A stretch of 64,000 nucleotides of DNA from Paraphoma chrysanthemicola (taxonomy: Eukaryota; Ascomycota; Dothideomycetes; Pleosporales; Phaeosphaeriaceae). The stretch lies in the NCBI GenBank assembly GCA_020744225.1, contig JAGMWG010000005.1:744001-808000 (forward strand). The letters run 5' to 3'. Position 1 is the stretch's first letter. Every line of letters begins with the position of its first letter. The position numbers and the translations under genes were made by a program. The notes under the pieces were generated by a model. It was not told where the DNA came from. It ran no database searches and saw only the letters and a program-made list of their open reading frames with translations. This document shows, one piece after another, positions 20,886 to 32,456 of the stretch.

Positions 20886-22366
20886 ATGCCTCCTTCATTA
20901 GATCTCGACGAGAAGAAAGCGGCAGAAGGAAGCTCCTCTACCACTACCGAGGAGCATGTTGTCTCGCGACCTGCGTCTGCACATCAATTTCCAATGGGAG
21001 ACGAAGAGAAACAAGAGGTGGATGTCCAGGACGATCGCGAAAGGCACTTGAACCCATTGTCAACAAGGACTACCGAATCGGTCATCCCTCCACCACCAGA
21101 TGGCGGTCTTCATGCCTGGCTAAAGGTCTTTGGTGGCTTCTTCATCTATGTAAATATCTGGTCAGTATGATTCAACGGGTCTGCGCATTCGACTCTGTGC
21201 TAATGTACTGAAGGGGCTTCACACTAACCTATGGCGCCTTTCAATCCTACTACCGCACAACCCTCCTCTCTTCAGAAACCCCATCGGCCATATCATGGAT
21301 CGGTACCGTACAAGCCTGGCTCCTCATCTTCTTCGGCGTCATGTCTGGACCGCTCTTCGATCTAGGATACTTTCGCTCCATGCTCATCCTTGGCAACTTT
21401 CTCGTCGTCTTCGGAATCATGATGCTTAGCCTTAGTACAACCTACTGGCAGGTCTTCCTTAGCCAAGGTTTATGCATGGGTCTCGGAGCAGGACTTCTCT
21501 ACATCCCTAGTCTCGCCTTGGTCGGCGTGTGGTTCTCCAAGAAGCGGGCACTGGCATTAGGAATCGTCATGAGCGGCATCGCAGTCGGAGGAGTCATCTA
21601 CATCATCATGTTCGACCGGCTCACCAAAACCGTTGGTTTCCCCTGGGCCATTCGCGGAATCGGCTTTGTCGCGCTCGCCGCAGCTCTCGTGTCCATCCCC
21701 GCGCTTCTCTCTGGCAGTTCCATGCTCGCCACGCGCCGCAAAGCCCGCGCACTCTTCGACAAATCTGCGCTGAAAGACAAACTCTTCCTCATCTTCACCG
21801 CATCAACATTCTTCACATTCCTCGGCTACATCGTCCCGTACTTCTACATCCCGACCTACGCGCGCGAACGCCTCGGCTCCTCAGACAGTCTGGCATTGTA
21901 CATGCTCGTCTTCGCCATCGCAGGGAGTTTCTTCGGCCGTCTTATCAGCGGCGTATTCGCGCACTATGCCGGTCCGATCGTGACTTGGATCTTATGCACC
22001 TTCTCCAGTGGCGTCCTGTCGCTCGCGTGGATCAGCATTGAGAAGGAATCCACCTTCATCGCATTTTCCGTGCTCTGGGGCTTCTTTTCCGCCGCACTGG
22101 TCACGGTACCTTCAGCGGCGTTTGCAAATATTACGCCGGACTTGTCGCGGCTGGGAACGAGGTTGGGCATGTCGTGGAGTGTGTCGAGTATAGCGTCGTT
22201 GATCGGGGCGCCGATTGCGGGAGCGTTGCTTAGGAGGAAGGATGGCAGGACGGACTTCTTGGGTGTGCAGGTATGGAGTGGAGCGTGTTTGATGATCGGG
22301 ACGTGTTGGTTGCTGGTACTGTATGTTGTTACAGTTAGGACGCAGAAGAAGGGGTGGAGAGTATAA
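20886..22366 (+). CDS. MFS transporter, monocarboxylate-transporter-like (MCT) family
   Basis: Exons 20886-21160 and 21214-22366 (intron 21161-21213, GTCAGT, branch GCTAAT, AAG) give 475 residues. A charged, Ser/Glu-rich N-tail (about 75 residues) precedes the MCT signature PPPDGGLHAWLKVFGGFF, i.e. the DGG before helix 1. About twelve membrane helices follow, with NIWGFTLTYGAF, QGLCMGLGAGLLYIPSL, KKRALALGIVMSGIAVGG and the helix 4-5 loop typical of fungal MCH-type carriers, then a central cytoplasmic loop (TRRKARALFDK). The family moves monocarboxylates or related solutes such as riboflavin across plasma or organelle membranes; the substrate cannot be read from the sequence. It ends with a short basic tail. 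Confidence 0.9.
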
Positions 22367-23143
22367 GTGAGAAGACGGAAATTTCGCTGTATATATTTTG
22401 CGTTGCGAAGATTTCAGCTTTTTATCGATGCTTCATGAGCTTGGAGTTTACTGCTTGGTATCGCTTGTGTGTTTGTGGGTGCTGTTGTGAATGACCACGC
22501 TAATTTTCAAAGGATGTGTAGAGCCTCTTGGCCTATTGGCGGCGGAGACAGGAGGACTGAAGCTACTGTCCTTTGCATAGCATCATGCTCTTTTGTTTGA
22601 GTCATATTCACTATTTCGATACCTTCAAATGTGCATTTGTCTGCAACGGCATGTTTCTCGTCACAGAAAGCCTGATGGGAGTGTTAAAACAACAGAACAG
22701 GGCACTAGGACCATCGCTCAATTCAGGTCGCTAGATCGACAGCGTTGCTTTACTTCTGCTGGCAATATCGACATAGTCGTATGCTATGCTACATCGTAAA
22801 GCTGTTTTGTAGCCGTTGCTTGCGCAAACTGACGCATCATTCAAAACCTTGATTGTTTTGGTTGATCCAGCAACAACGCCACGCATTACGGAGGTTCATC
22901 GCGCAGGATCTCTCGTAATCCGCTTTCTTCGTCCAATAGATAAGTTGGCTGGAAGATGAACTTGTCTACAAGTCGTGTAAGGACGCTAAGAACGATTGCG
23001 GCTCGCATTCGGTTTGCCGCGTTCGTGTTGGACTGAGGGAGCGGAATATGGTGCTTGGAAACGTCATTGTTCCGGAGTCTGGTCCAATCGCTTTAACTGC
23101 TTGTTAGAATATCGCCGTGAGAATAACACACTAATTGCTAACA
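22367..23143. other. Intergenic; upstream part of transposon relic possible
   Basis: No gene recognised. From about 23040 a segment readable as AYGAWKRH-like could be the degraded N-terminal part of the transposase whose clear similarity starts at 23144, but stops and frame changes prevent certainty. Confidence 0.35.
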
Positions 23144-23500
23144 GGAAAGGTTTTAGAAGATCTAGCCATCCCCGCGGAGAATGTGTATACTATGGAAGAG
23201 ACTAGAGTTATGCTATCAATGATAGGCTCTGTCAAAAGTCCTCGTAAGTAAAGCTGATAGACGAAAGTATAGAGCCGCGCGTATCAAGAGAACGATATTG
23301 ACCCCTGTTGAGTGCATTAGCACTAACGGTGAGGATCTAATTCCTATGGTTATTTGGCCGGCCACTACCCATCAAAACAATTTGACTACGTTTCCTACTC
23401 CTAGTTAGCAGTATGTGTGCAACAAATATGCATAAGCCGACACTAGTAACAAAAACGTACTAGAAAAGTGTTATAGTCTAAATTCACACGTCAAGGCTAA
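23144..23500 (+). mobile_element. Decayed Fot1/Pogo-like (Tc1-mariner) transposase fragment
   Basis: From 23144 the frame reads GKVLEDLAIPAENVYTMEET, then RVMLSMIGSVK. The run AAAA at 23234-23237 has one base too many (or lacks two). Shifting frame there continues VLVSKADRRKYRAARIKRTI, then TPVECISTNGEDLIPMVIWP and TTHQNNLTTFPTPS. This is the characteristic N-terminal DDE region of fungal Fot1/Pot2-type transposases. The first catalytic Asp appears changed (MEE for MDE). An in-frame TAG at 23406-23408 stands where Trp is expected (TGG to TAG), and another stop follows within 30 bases. No C-terminal catalytic part or terminal inverted repeats were found. It is a dead, truncated copy. Confidence 0.75.
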
Positions 23501-23841
23501 GCTACCTTACACGGAGGATGAAGGCTGAACAATGTAGAGGCTGGGGCCAACTCAAGATGCTACCATGCTGACTAAAGTTGCATTGGTCAGATCATCATGT
23601 GACGGTATCGGCGCATTTCATTCACAATACATCGAACACTAAGCCCCAGCAGATCGCCAAGGATGAAAAGGAGGGCATCAGCAGAAGAACAGTAGTCGAG
23701 TTCGAACTTGGCACTCGTGAATGAGAAAATACACGCCTAGCATGAAAGCGATTGAAGAGCGTGTGGGAGAATCCTTGACCGACTACATGGGAAAACGAAA
23801 TAGCGCAGTCGCCAGAACGGAAGATCAAAGAATGATAAAAA
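23501..23841. other. Intergenic, no feature seen
   Basis: 341 bp between the transposon relic and the 3' end of the next gene. Nothing recognised. Confidence 0.4.
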
Positions 23842-24456
23842 TTAGAGGAGATCGGTGAAGTCCATGAGTCTCGGGACGTCCCACCGTCCATCCTCAGTGT
23901 CAACCCAAGGATTCCGGCTCTCGGTCCCTCTCTGATATTTCTTCAACATGCCTACCCATGGACTTCCCGGAACAATGTCTTTATCAACTGGCTTCAAAGC
24001 CATCTTCTCTTCCAAGTATCTCGGCCAGTGCATGGCATAAAACCCACCAATCTCCAACGATCTCTTCACCTTTAATTGTGCGAGCCCGCGTATAAAAACA
24101 ACGCTTTTCGCTAGCCCAATATGTATTGGACCCTCTGCATCCCAGTAGACACTCAAATTTTGGATGTTGGTTGCTTCTCGTTGAAGTTTGTCGAAAAGCA
24201 AGCACCATTGCTGAGGACTAGGTGCGGCGCCGGTCGCGTCGACAAAAACGGTAAGGTCAGAGATTACAGCAGCGTTGTTTGTCTCGAGCCAGGTCATAAG
24301 AGCGTCGGGGTTTGATACGTTGATTGCGACGGATTGGAGGATATCATCAGGTGCATCGTTGAGGGTAGAAAGCTTTTGTAAAGCAGGATTCGTCCCCTCT
24401 TTCCAGTAGTAACCTTTTTGGCTATGGAAAAACATAATTGGAGGAGAATGCATCAT
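23842..24456 (-). CDS. Hypothetical protein, possible LRR-like fold
   Basis: A single-exon frame of 204 residues from ATG 24456 (a second ATG follows directly). No signal peptide or membrane segment. Segments such as VISDLTVFVDATG, TNIQNLSVYWDAEG, SVVFIRGLAQLKVKRSLEI and GGFYAMHWPRYLEEKM alternate strand-like and helical pieces, as in fungal F-box-associated leucine-rich proteins, but no F-box is present. It lies beside a decayed transposon in a gene-poor interval, so it may be an accessory or lineage-restricted gene. The frame is intact and its amino-acid composition is ordinary, which favours a real gene. Function unknown. Confidence 0.6.
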   Translation of the reverse strand: MMHSPPIMFFHSQKGYYWKEGTNPALQKLSTLNDAPDDILQSVAINVSNPDALMTWLETNNAAVISDLTVFVDATGAAPSPQQWCLLFDKLQREATNIQNLSVYWDAEGPIHIGLAKSVVFIRGLAQLKVKRSLEIGGFYAMHWPRYLEEKMALKPVDKDIVPGSPWVGMLKKYQRGTESRNPWVDTEDGRWDVPRLMDFTDLL

Positions 24457-25009
24457 GATTTAAGATGACGCCAACTTTTTTGGAGGATAGAAAGAGAGAG
24501 ATGTTAGATGTGGGCTGATATAGAAAGAGCGGGGGAGGAAAGATCAACATGGCTTCATCAACTCTTTACTCTCACATGCCAATCCACCCTTGACACATGC
24601 AGGTGCCCAAAAATGCCATGCGGCAAAATCCAATTGGTTGTGTGAGGTCTCACAGCATCTCAGCAAGCAACTATAAACAAAGGGCATGAGACTCGCAGCT
24701 ATCTTCTTGAATCTACTCAGCGAGATACTGTGAGGCATAGAACATGTATGCTTCCGTATGCTGCACTACGATTTGAGAATCACTGCTCTGTCCTCCTAGT
24801 TTTAGGCCGGATCGAAAGAGAATGCAGTCGGTACGATGCCAAGCTGTGGAGGGGACCTGCTGTGACTAGCCTGACGCTGTGTAACTATTTGGGTAATGCA
24901 ACTTCAACCCCGCACCAGCTCTTTAAACCCACGTCTGTGTCTCTTTGGTGCAATGTTCTAATTTGCGCAAGCTTGCCAACTATTTCGTTGTCAACTAAAG
25001 GTATGGGCC
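24457..25009. other. Divergent intergenic region
   Basis: It holds the promoters of the hypothetical (-) and BTB (+) genes. A GA-rich run (24480-24545) lies in the 5' flank of the former. No further feature seen. Confidence 0.4.
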
Positions 25010-25687
25010 ATGCACGTCATAATTAAAACCTCGCAACGTAACTTCGTTACCGACCCTGACGGATGGCTGGGCCAGAGCTTATACTTCAACAATCTTTTCT
25101 CTGGAAATTGGGGCGACAAACAGGAGGATAGCTCATACTTCATTGAGACCGACGCCAACCTCTTCGAACACATCCTTCGATATCTCCGCACTGGTGTTCT
25201 GCCAGTTTTCTATGACAGGCTGGCAGGCCACGACTTTCCCCTGTACCAAGCTCTACTCGGAGAATCAAAATATTTCGCCATTGGCAGGCTAGAAAAGTGG
25301 TTATGCGAGCAAAAATACCTGGAGGCTGTCAAGATACAATACTTCGCCAAGGAGACTCAGGAACGTGGCTCTTACCGAAAACACACTACATGCTGGCCTA
25401 ATGGTCACACTTACATGGTGGAGGATAAGTTTGTTGAGATTACCACAAGTAGCAATACGGAGATCACAATCCTTCCCGTGACAGTGCAGCGGAACGAATT
25501 CTATTGCCCGGACGCAAAACATGGCAAGAGTACCGAGGAATACTGTAGGAGCTGTACTGGCCGGGCAAGGGACCAAGGAATCCCTGCTGTTGGCGGGTGG
25601 AGAACGGAGGATGAGCTCATTTGGTGTATCGTGCAAAAAGAAGTCATTTTCGATCACGATCTCTGCGTTAATGCATTTCGAGAATGA
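25010..25687 (+). CDS. BTB/POZ (T1/KCTD-type) domain protein
   Basis: A single exon of 225 residues. Residues 3-110 align in spacing with the tetramerisation-type BTB fold: VIIKTSQRNFVTDPDGWL takes the place of VxLxVGGxxFxTxxxTL, followed by SLYFNNLFSGNW, SSYFIETDANLFEHILRYLR, GVLPVFYD and FPLYQALLGESKYFAIGRLE. The usual GG of the first strand is SQ here. That correspondence supports ATG 25010 as the start. The C-terminal half has several Cys/His (CPDAKHGK, EEYCRSCTGRARD) that might bind metal, but no named motif fits. Such fungal proteins are often numerous and of unknown role; some act as Cullin-3 adaptors, which is not shown here. Confidence 0.75.
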   Translation: MHVIIKTSQRNFVTDPDGWLGQSLYFNNLFSGNWGDKQEDSSYFIETDANLFEHILRYLRTGVLPVFYDRLAGHDFPLYQALLGESKYFAIGRLEKWLCEQKYLEAVKIQYFAKETQERGSYRKHTTCWPNGHTYMVEDKFVEITTSSNTEITILPVTVQRNEFYCPDAKHGKSTEEYCRSCTGRARDQGIPAVGGWRTEDELIWCIVQKEVIFDHDLCVNAFRE

Positions 25688-27672
25688 TGATTGGTTCGCA
25701 CTTCGACTGAGTGGCATAATGTGTCAATGGTTATTATGCTCTCGATCTTGAAGGATCTGTACACCCCGAAGTGTGACTGGCGCAGTAGATGGGCTATGAT
25801 GTGAGCCCACATTTCCTACATCTCTACTCGTTAGTGTACTCGATCAGATTGAATTTGTTCTCAGCTGTACTTTCAAATTATGAGCTTGTATATCCGGGAC
25901 TTCAACTTTCACCTAGCGCCTTCTGCTTCCGCAAGACATGTATATGGTGGCGCTGAAGCGCTGAAGGTGAAGGGGAGGCGAAGGAGGCATCTATGGCTAC
26001 AGCGGCAACATTACTCGAGGAGGAACGCTATGTACAATATAGCTTGCTATCAAGGATACTGGCAAAAGTCTTGATAGTCTGCCAGGCTGTCATCATTCAA
26101 CCACCCCCAATCAACCACTGCGATTTCAATGCCTGTCCAAACCAACCTTTCTAGTAGGCACTTCCCATAATTTAAAGATATCAGCTCCGATGAAAGATGC
26201 CCTCCCCCTAAAGCACTTCACAAGGTATCCTGCAAGTACTCACGTTTCTCACGTTTGACAGCTGCGGCTCCCTTTGAACTCCGCAAGACCCTTAGACAGT
26301 ACTCGACTCGCTCTATCCATGTTAACTTTAGATAACTGTCGATATTACTAGAACGGTGTAAGTTAGCAAGAGCGAGCGCCTACGAGTTCACAGCAGTGCC
26401 AAGCAACAATGAACTGGTAGACAATGAATGGACCACATGCCTCTGAAATAGAGCATGAACCAATGCTTATTCATCTACCGCATCTCACATGATGCAATCA
26501 ATAGTCTCGAGACTAGAGGAACTCGGAAATATTAAGATTATTACGTTAGGTTGGTTATAGCCCCCGAAGCTGAACCACTCAAGTAACCTACCCTTGATAC
26601 TCTCCGCGCACGTTGCACTCCGCTCCAAGCTGTCTGTTCCATACGTGTCGCTGCATTTGGTCCGCTATGCTTCTTGCGTTCTGCTTCTACTAGATGTTAC
26701 TATGTCGTAAGTGAGCACGCTCGCATGTGCTGAGCGTGTAAACCATGTTGGTGGCCTGGCTAGTCCAGAATTGCTTCTTCTCCGCTAATCTTGGTTACTA
26801 GCCGCCATCTTTCCTGACGAGAAACACCAAAAGGCATCGGGCTTCTTATCCAGTCGTCTTCATGTGTGGCCCCATCAGCCAATTCCCCGTGCGCTCTCGC
26901 GGAACGTCAGTCATATGCACATCGCGATTCACAATCGGCCCTTCTCCACGCGACACGGTATGATCGATCCAGTACGTCATGCGACAATGCTTTTGTTCTT
27001 AATACCTGCATCCCAACGCAAACGCATTCGAAGGATTTCGCACGATCCGCTTGCAGCTATCCGTCGCCGTTGTCCTCGTGGGAATTGTCGCGTGCGGCAT
27101 GCAAGTCAGCGCATGTTGTGCTACAGCCGTGAGGAAGATCTCGATTTACAAGACCCAGGAGCCAGGTACATGGTATATGCTGTAGCAACGTGGCTCTACC
27201 GTTGATTAGATTGCATCATTGCCGATTGTTCGGGTACATCGAGGTTGTGTTGGCGTATGTGGGAGGCCAGGAAGTGGTGGCTAATAGGAGGCTCCTATGT
27301 GTGGGGAAGTTTGGGGAAGTGTACGGGATGTGCTCTTGTCTGGTCGGTTGCTTGTGCCGGCGAGTGAAAATGCTCTTTTATGTCCATGGTGGCTTGTCGT
27401 TGGGCAGCGTGATTACCATGAGCATACAGTGGAAAGCCTGATGGCGTCCTATTATGAGCCGTCCGGTAAAGATTTTGCGGACTACTACTAGGTACGATCT
27501 GGTGACGCGAGACAAAGTAACACACGAGAGGACTGCTTGCATGTCTGGGGCATCTCGTTCTCCCCGAAACTCGCAGAGTTGAGCCTCCAACACCCCGCCC
27601 TGCATCTGGTCTAATCGTGCCGCAAGCGCCCCGAGATCCACCCAACGCGTCGGCAATGAGGCGCCGACTGGC
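25688..27672. other. Gene-poor interval, 2 kb
   Basis: No gene recognised. An imperfect inverted pair (TAGGTTGGTTATAG near 26546, and the complement of CAAGTAACCTACCC near 26580) could be part of a small inverted-repeat element but is too short to name. On the - strand 27378-27683 is open (MAAKPVGASLPTRWVDLG...) directly after the candidate secreted protein and could be an exon; no family resemblance. Confidence 0.3.
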
Positions 27673-27987
27673 TTAGCAGCCATGGCTTGTGAACATTACA
27701 GAGCTTTCGTGCATGAGGCCCTTGGTGCATGTCTCGTATTCGCATGGGGCAGATTCCTCGTGGCGCAAAAGTAAACCTACTTCGGCGACTGCCGTGCCTT
27801 GTGTGACTGAGGTCGTCGGCGACCGATTGCAGTGTGATATACTAGCATTGCAACATGAAGTACGAATATCCAGGTTTAGTTGTTCTGGTAATCGGGACAA
27901 ACCCAAAGTGAAGAACGCTGTTGTTGCTATTGACGTTGAAGACGCCGGTGCAACGTTGAGCAACAGCAGGATCAAGAACCTTGTCAT
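27673..27987 (-). CDS. Candidate small secreted Cys-containing protein
   Basis: A 104-codon frame from ATG 27987. The start MTRFLILLLLNVAPASSTS has a basic residue, a Leu-rich core and small residues, as in a signal peptide. The mature part would be about 85 residues with six Cys (TSCCNAS, HCNRS, APCEYETCTKG, final GC) and one or two N-glycosylation sequons. An even number of Cys and small size fit the usual description of fungal secreted effector-like proteins, but there is no family match. The opposite strand is also open over the same interval, and a possible splice at a GTAGGT inside the frame could change the C-terminus. It lies in a gene-poor accessory region. Treat as tentative. Confidence 0.35.
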   Translation of the reverse strand: MTRFLILLLLNVAPASSTSIATTAFFTLGLSRLPEQLNLDIRTSCCNASISHCNRSPTTSVTQGTAVAEVGLLLRHEESAPCEYETCTKGLMHESSVMFTSHGC

Positions 27988-28962
27988 TGCACAGCTGATC
28001 TCACGTGGGATAAATTTTGCTGTCCTCGTATGACGCCCACTCTGCCTCCAACCAATGTGACTGTGATCGCACTAGAGCACTCTTGATATCATCAGGCTAT
28101 TCTTTACGTCTTCAGGGCCCCATATGGTGGACTTTGCCTCGAAATTGTCACAGATCGGGAGGACGTTCGGGAACATGCGTATGATGACCGAACAAATGGC
28201 ACGAAGCAGCTGGTCCGAAGAAATCCGAGGCCACCACATCGGACTAATGGCGTTTCACTCGTTAGAACATCAACATTGAGTGTTTAGTCATGCGCCGCAA
28301 TCAGGTCTTGAAACATGTTCAGAGTCTGGAACGCACATGCATCAGCGCGGCGTTGTGCTGCGCGGGATGACAACCTAAGAAAGCGCTGCGATCGGTATAC
28401 GCGCCTATGAACCGATTCCAGCATGTTGTATAGATCGATAAGCGCTCGATCCTGTCGGCGTTGTGTCACGATCTTCTTTGTTATGCAAGGGCGGCAGATA
28501 CTCGAGTCGTGATACGTGGGGAAAGCTGGCCACTTCGGTGGCTTATGTTCGGCTTGTTGATCGGAAAGGTACACCTTCTCAAATGGGAGATTGCTTGGTA
28601 CAAAGTACGTGGGGAGGTTAAAAACAAAAGGTATGGGCCCTGTTCACGCTAACGCCTCACTGCCCAAGAATGCGGAATGCAAGGATCCAAGATAACCGAG
28701 AAGAAACAACCATGCTAGGGGCTTCCCGAATAAAAAAGTCGTTACTAAAGCAGGCAAAGCTCACTTGGCACACCCGTTGAACATGTGCCGTCGGGAGTAA
28801 CCCCGCAGAAGAAAACACGACCATGACATAGCAATTGTGGATGCACTTCGGAGTGCCATTATACAGTCTAAATCAAGGAAGAATATATACCGAAGTCGCC
28901 ATGCAAATTGTGTCACCGCGCTAGCACTACTTCAAGTTAATGAGGACCGATGCAGACCTGGT
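27988..28962. other. Intergenic, unresolved coding-like segments
   Basis: On the - strand 28284-28574 is open for 96 codons with helical, charged content (ALIDLYNMLESVHRRVYRSQ) but lacks an early ATG. 28080-28270 is open in several frames. No splice model joins them convincingly and no family is recognised. Confidence 0.3.
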
Positions 28963-29942
28963 CTAGCTAGACCCTACCCTGTACATATCTGACCCCACGA
29001 TCAATGGAGGGCCCGCTTGTCCGACAGTTGTGGTTTCCTTGTCCATACGAACGTTGATTTTCATTCCCATATGCTCGACGCCATTCAGATAGTGGGCAGC
29101 GTACTGTGCCTGCTCCTGAGTCCCGAAAACGGCAGTTGCCGACCCTTTGAAGACGCCCGTGCGAGCGTCGCGGAGGAGCTTGTAGTCGACTGGCTGCCCG
29201 ACGGTGAGTAGCAGTTGTCGCAGATCGGAAGGCGAGCATTTATAGCTTAGGTTCTGAATAAAGATTCCACGGGCTTCCGTTAGGACAGCCCCGTGCCGGA
29301 CATTGACCGGCATACCGTCCGGGTTGGCCGAATATACCGGCATCTGTGTTTGTGGAACATATCCAGGGTACAAAACTGGGGTGCTGTAAGACTGTGGCGT
29401 GGGGTATCCATATGCGTAGACCGGCGGATTGGGCATATATTGCGGTGTGGATGTGGAATAGCTGGTTCGACCGCCACCAGTTTGATTGCTGACCCGGCCA
29501 AGATCGATTCCACATCGCCCAGCAGAGTGCGATCCTTCTGGAACCTCGGCAAATACCGAAGAACAGTTGCATCTCAGCATGCGGAATCCTTCATTGCTGC
29601 GACAAGTTTCCCAAACATGCACAAGCATTCCTTTAGATCGCGCGTAGATTTCTGGGTTTCGGTTTCAGCCATGACATATATGTGTCAAATCCTTATCTCA
29701 AACATACTGTATGCGGCATCTGCATCTTCCATATCTCTCAACCTCGCCCAGCCTTGCATCTCGCCTCTGCGTTGGCTTTGACTCGAGTATACATCCACCC
29801 ATCCGGGTTGTTCCTTGACAACTTTTCGAATGTGATCTTTGAATTCTTGCCAGCCACTAAGATATGGAGCATATCGTGTGGAGCCAGAAATTACGAGCAA
29901 AAAGTCACCATCTCCATCTTTCCAAGATGTACCGTAAGACAT
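28963..29942 (-). CDS. Two-RRM RNA-binding protein
   Basis: Exons 29942-29708 and 29651-28963 (intron 29652-29707, GTATGT...CCAG) give 307 residues. RRM1 is at about 13-90: FLLVISGSTRYAPYLSGWQ, EFKDHIRKVV, GEMQGWARLRDMEDADAAY, and after splicing KIYARSKGMLVHVWET. A low-complexity Tyr/Pro/Gln/Ser middle follows (YMPNPPVYAYGYPTPQSY). RRM2 is at about 206-282: RGIFIQNLSYKCSPSDLRQL (RNP2), then FKGSATAVFGTQEQAQYAA (RNP1-like) and INVRMDKE. RNP1 in both domains is degenerate. The layout (two RRMs split by a prion-like spacer) suggests an mRNA-binding role; the target is unknown. The spliced frame removes a stop and rejoins RRM1, which supports the intron. Confidence 0.88.
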
Positions 29943-31015
29943 GCTAGAATATCGGGTGCGGGTTGTTGGATCACGATGGTGATAGGTGGGGTGTAAATGC
30001 TGGTACCTTGGACAAGAAATGGGATTCGGATTGAGATTATGCACACAGCGGGAGCTAGTGAAGATCTTGGAGAAACGATAAATATAATCCAGCAAAGGAA
30101 TTGGACTAGAAACAGAACTTGCAACAATATGAATTTGTGAGATAGAGCTCGCCTTTATACCCTTTCTCTTGCTTAAGAGACGACCCGGATGCTTGATGCG
30201 TCGAATAAGATAAAGCCACCGAAAGCCCCAGGAGCCACCTCTCCGATGCTTGGGTGGGCGCATTCCCACCGCCAAAGCATCCATGACCTTGCACGGGCAT
30301 ACCCGTCAACGAACGAGCGCCGCGTAGCCGGCTAGTGGGCCGACACCTCTCGATCTAAAGGACATGTGGAGTTAGATTGGCGAGGGACTGCAGTCAAAAG
30401 CCACCTCAGTCGCAGACTGTGATTCGAGGTTCGCATGATATTGGCTAGGACAATACGGGCTGACGTAGGCGCGCGGCCCGCAGCTAGTATCCCGTGAGAG
30501 TGCCCCGGAAGGTGTGGCAACCAAGCCCTTGCATAGACCATGAATGACTTGCATACTAGATCCGTGTAACATATTACCGGAACTAATTATCAGAGTCTCG
30601 TGGCGCATATCTTGACTAAGTTAGTCGACTTTAGCGTTAGGTTCTTGGAAGAAAAAGCAAGATGCAAGTGACTGGTGCGGACCAGCATTTGCCAAAGGGG
30701 CCTCACTCCGAGATTTGCTAGGATAGGTCAGTGCAGTCGAGCACCTAAAGCTCTCCTGCAAGGACTGCTCTTGGACCGGGCAAAACCCTCCAGTAGGGTC
30801 CACTTCCGATACCAAGACAAAACTGGGGCCACTCACGTCGATATGTAAGCCAGTAGGATTAACAATATCGATCTCCCACTCGGAGGGATCTTAGATGTGA
30901 CGTGTGGATATTGGTGCTAGATAGTCTTTACCCATAGTCGTCTTCTTTATGAAGTTGCAAGGACAACAACATTTTTGAAGGCCAACCTGGCCGCGAGAAC
31001 CACTTATATGGACAT
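29943..31015. other. Intergenic, 1.07 kb
   Basis: 5' flank of the RRM gene and 3' flank of the LisH/WD40 gene. The frame upstream of 29942 stays open but has no homology-like content and probably represents leader sequence. Nothing else seen. Confidence 0.4.
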
Positions 31016-32456
31016 CTACGCATGCCAGGCGATCAGCTTTTGATCGAAGCCACCGCTAATAAGAAATTCACGTGGAGCTTCTGATTGTGAGTTCTCACAC
31101 ACACTTCTATTGCCTGCCCACAAGCAGCGGAGTTTTGATCCTGGCTCATGAGCCGCCAGAGTAGCCATCACTTTGCCCGTGCTCGCCTCGATGCCACGAA
31201 CAATGCCATCGTCAGAGCTTACGTATATGCCAGTGCCATCAGGACGCCACACCAGCCGTGGGGTGGAATATTGCGTTTGTGGAGCAAGCGTAGAGACGTT
31301 CACCATGATCGATGCCTCTTCACGATCCTGAATGAGAAGTTCTGCGCGCGCTTGTGAAGCTTGTGTAATACTGACATTTTCAATCTGCGAAGTGCTTGAC
31401 GCAAGCAAAGAAGATGCCTTAGTCGGAACTAGAAGTCTCACGACAAGCAACTTCATGTGCGGCGTTGTTGAAGTTGCAATGGCGACCACAGAGGGGTCGC
31501 AGGGACATACTTGAACATCAGATGGTGTAAAACTGATCCACGCGTTCGAGTGAGGCGCGAGATTTTGCCTTCCAAGTAGCTCCATTGCTGGTGCATCCAA
31601 GCTTGGCAAGGTGTAGTAGAACAGAAAAGTAGAATCTCTCCTAGTGACAAGAAGCAATGGTGAACCATCTTCAGGCGAGGTGACGAATACAAGTGCTTCT
31701 GGGATGCTTGGTAGGGATAGTTCAGCGGCGGGTTGTCCAAGCAGCGCGCCGTCGGTTTCGAGTCGGTATAGGAAGATCTTGGAGTCCCAGCCAGCAGTAG
31801 CGACCCAAGTAATACCTCCTACATTGGATGTTGCGACCTTAACAATGTATTTTGAATGCTCCTTTCGCTCCTCGAGTATTTCGTCTTGCACGGTATCATA
31901 CAGCACGAGTCTTCCTGACATGGACGCTGCTAGAATACGCCGGGTACCAAGGGGAACAACGTCCAGTATTGGCGAATCTTGAAAACTGGCGTAGGAGCTA
32001 ATCACTTCGAGGTTTGGTGTCGAAGGGTCCAAGAGGTGCAACTTCCTGTCTGCAGTCGTCACTGCAATGTATTGTCGACTTAAAGCAGCCGAACGTAATA
32101 ACAAATCGAAGACAGACACACTCAAGATGTTTGACCTGCTCGGTAGAGACGCGATAACTGTAGGTTGGGACGGTGCTTGTGCTGCCCAACTACGGCCACC
32201 GTCATCTAATCCAAGCTTTTCGAAATTGAGGCTTGTGTCAAAGGCTTGCTTCTCCTGCAGTATCGATTCAATGGTCGTTGCATCGCTGGGATTCGCACCA
32301 ACATCAGGCGGCAAGCCCGCTTCTAGTACGAAGCTGTGTAATGTCTAAATGTCATCAGCAAGATATTTGGCGATCAGCCATGTACACACTGCGAACCTCG
32401 GTGTATCCGTTGGACCTCAGAAACCGCGCTACAAGCTCAGCACCGGACGGAAGCAT
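31016..32456 (-). CDS. LisH and WD40-repeat protein
   Basis: Exons 32456-32397 and 32344-31016 (intron 32345-32396, GTTCGC, TTTAG) give 462 residues. The small first exon completes a LisH dimerisation motif: AELVARFLRSNGYTETLHSF, then VLEAGLPPDVG (residues 6-37). WD40-type blades follow: ILSVSVFDLLLR and YIAVTTADRKLHLLDPS, ILDVVPLGTRRILAASMSGR and LVLYDT, ITWVATAGWDSKIFLYRLET, CDPSVVAIATS, TPRLVWRPDGTGIYVSSDDG, and FLISGGFDQKLIAWHA at the C-terminus. The fold is a likely beta-propeller scaffold; LisH-WD40 proteins often sit in ubiquitin-ligase, dynein or chromatin complexes, and which of these applies cannot be told. It is divergent from the SET-domain gene across 279 bp. Confidence 0.88.

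Noticed and set aside
26546..26595. Short imperfect inverted repeat considered as a transposon terminus
   Set aside because: The arms are under 15 bp with mismatches and no element or target duplication is visible.
27378..27683. Minus-strand frame MAAKPVGASLPTRWVDLG...
   Set aside because: No homology or splice signals; it overlaps the end of the candidate secreted protein, so at most an uncertain exon.
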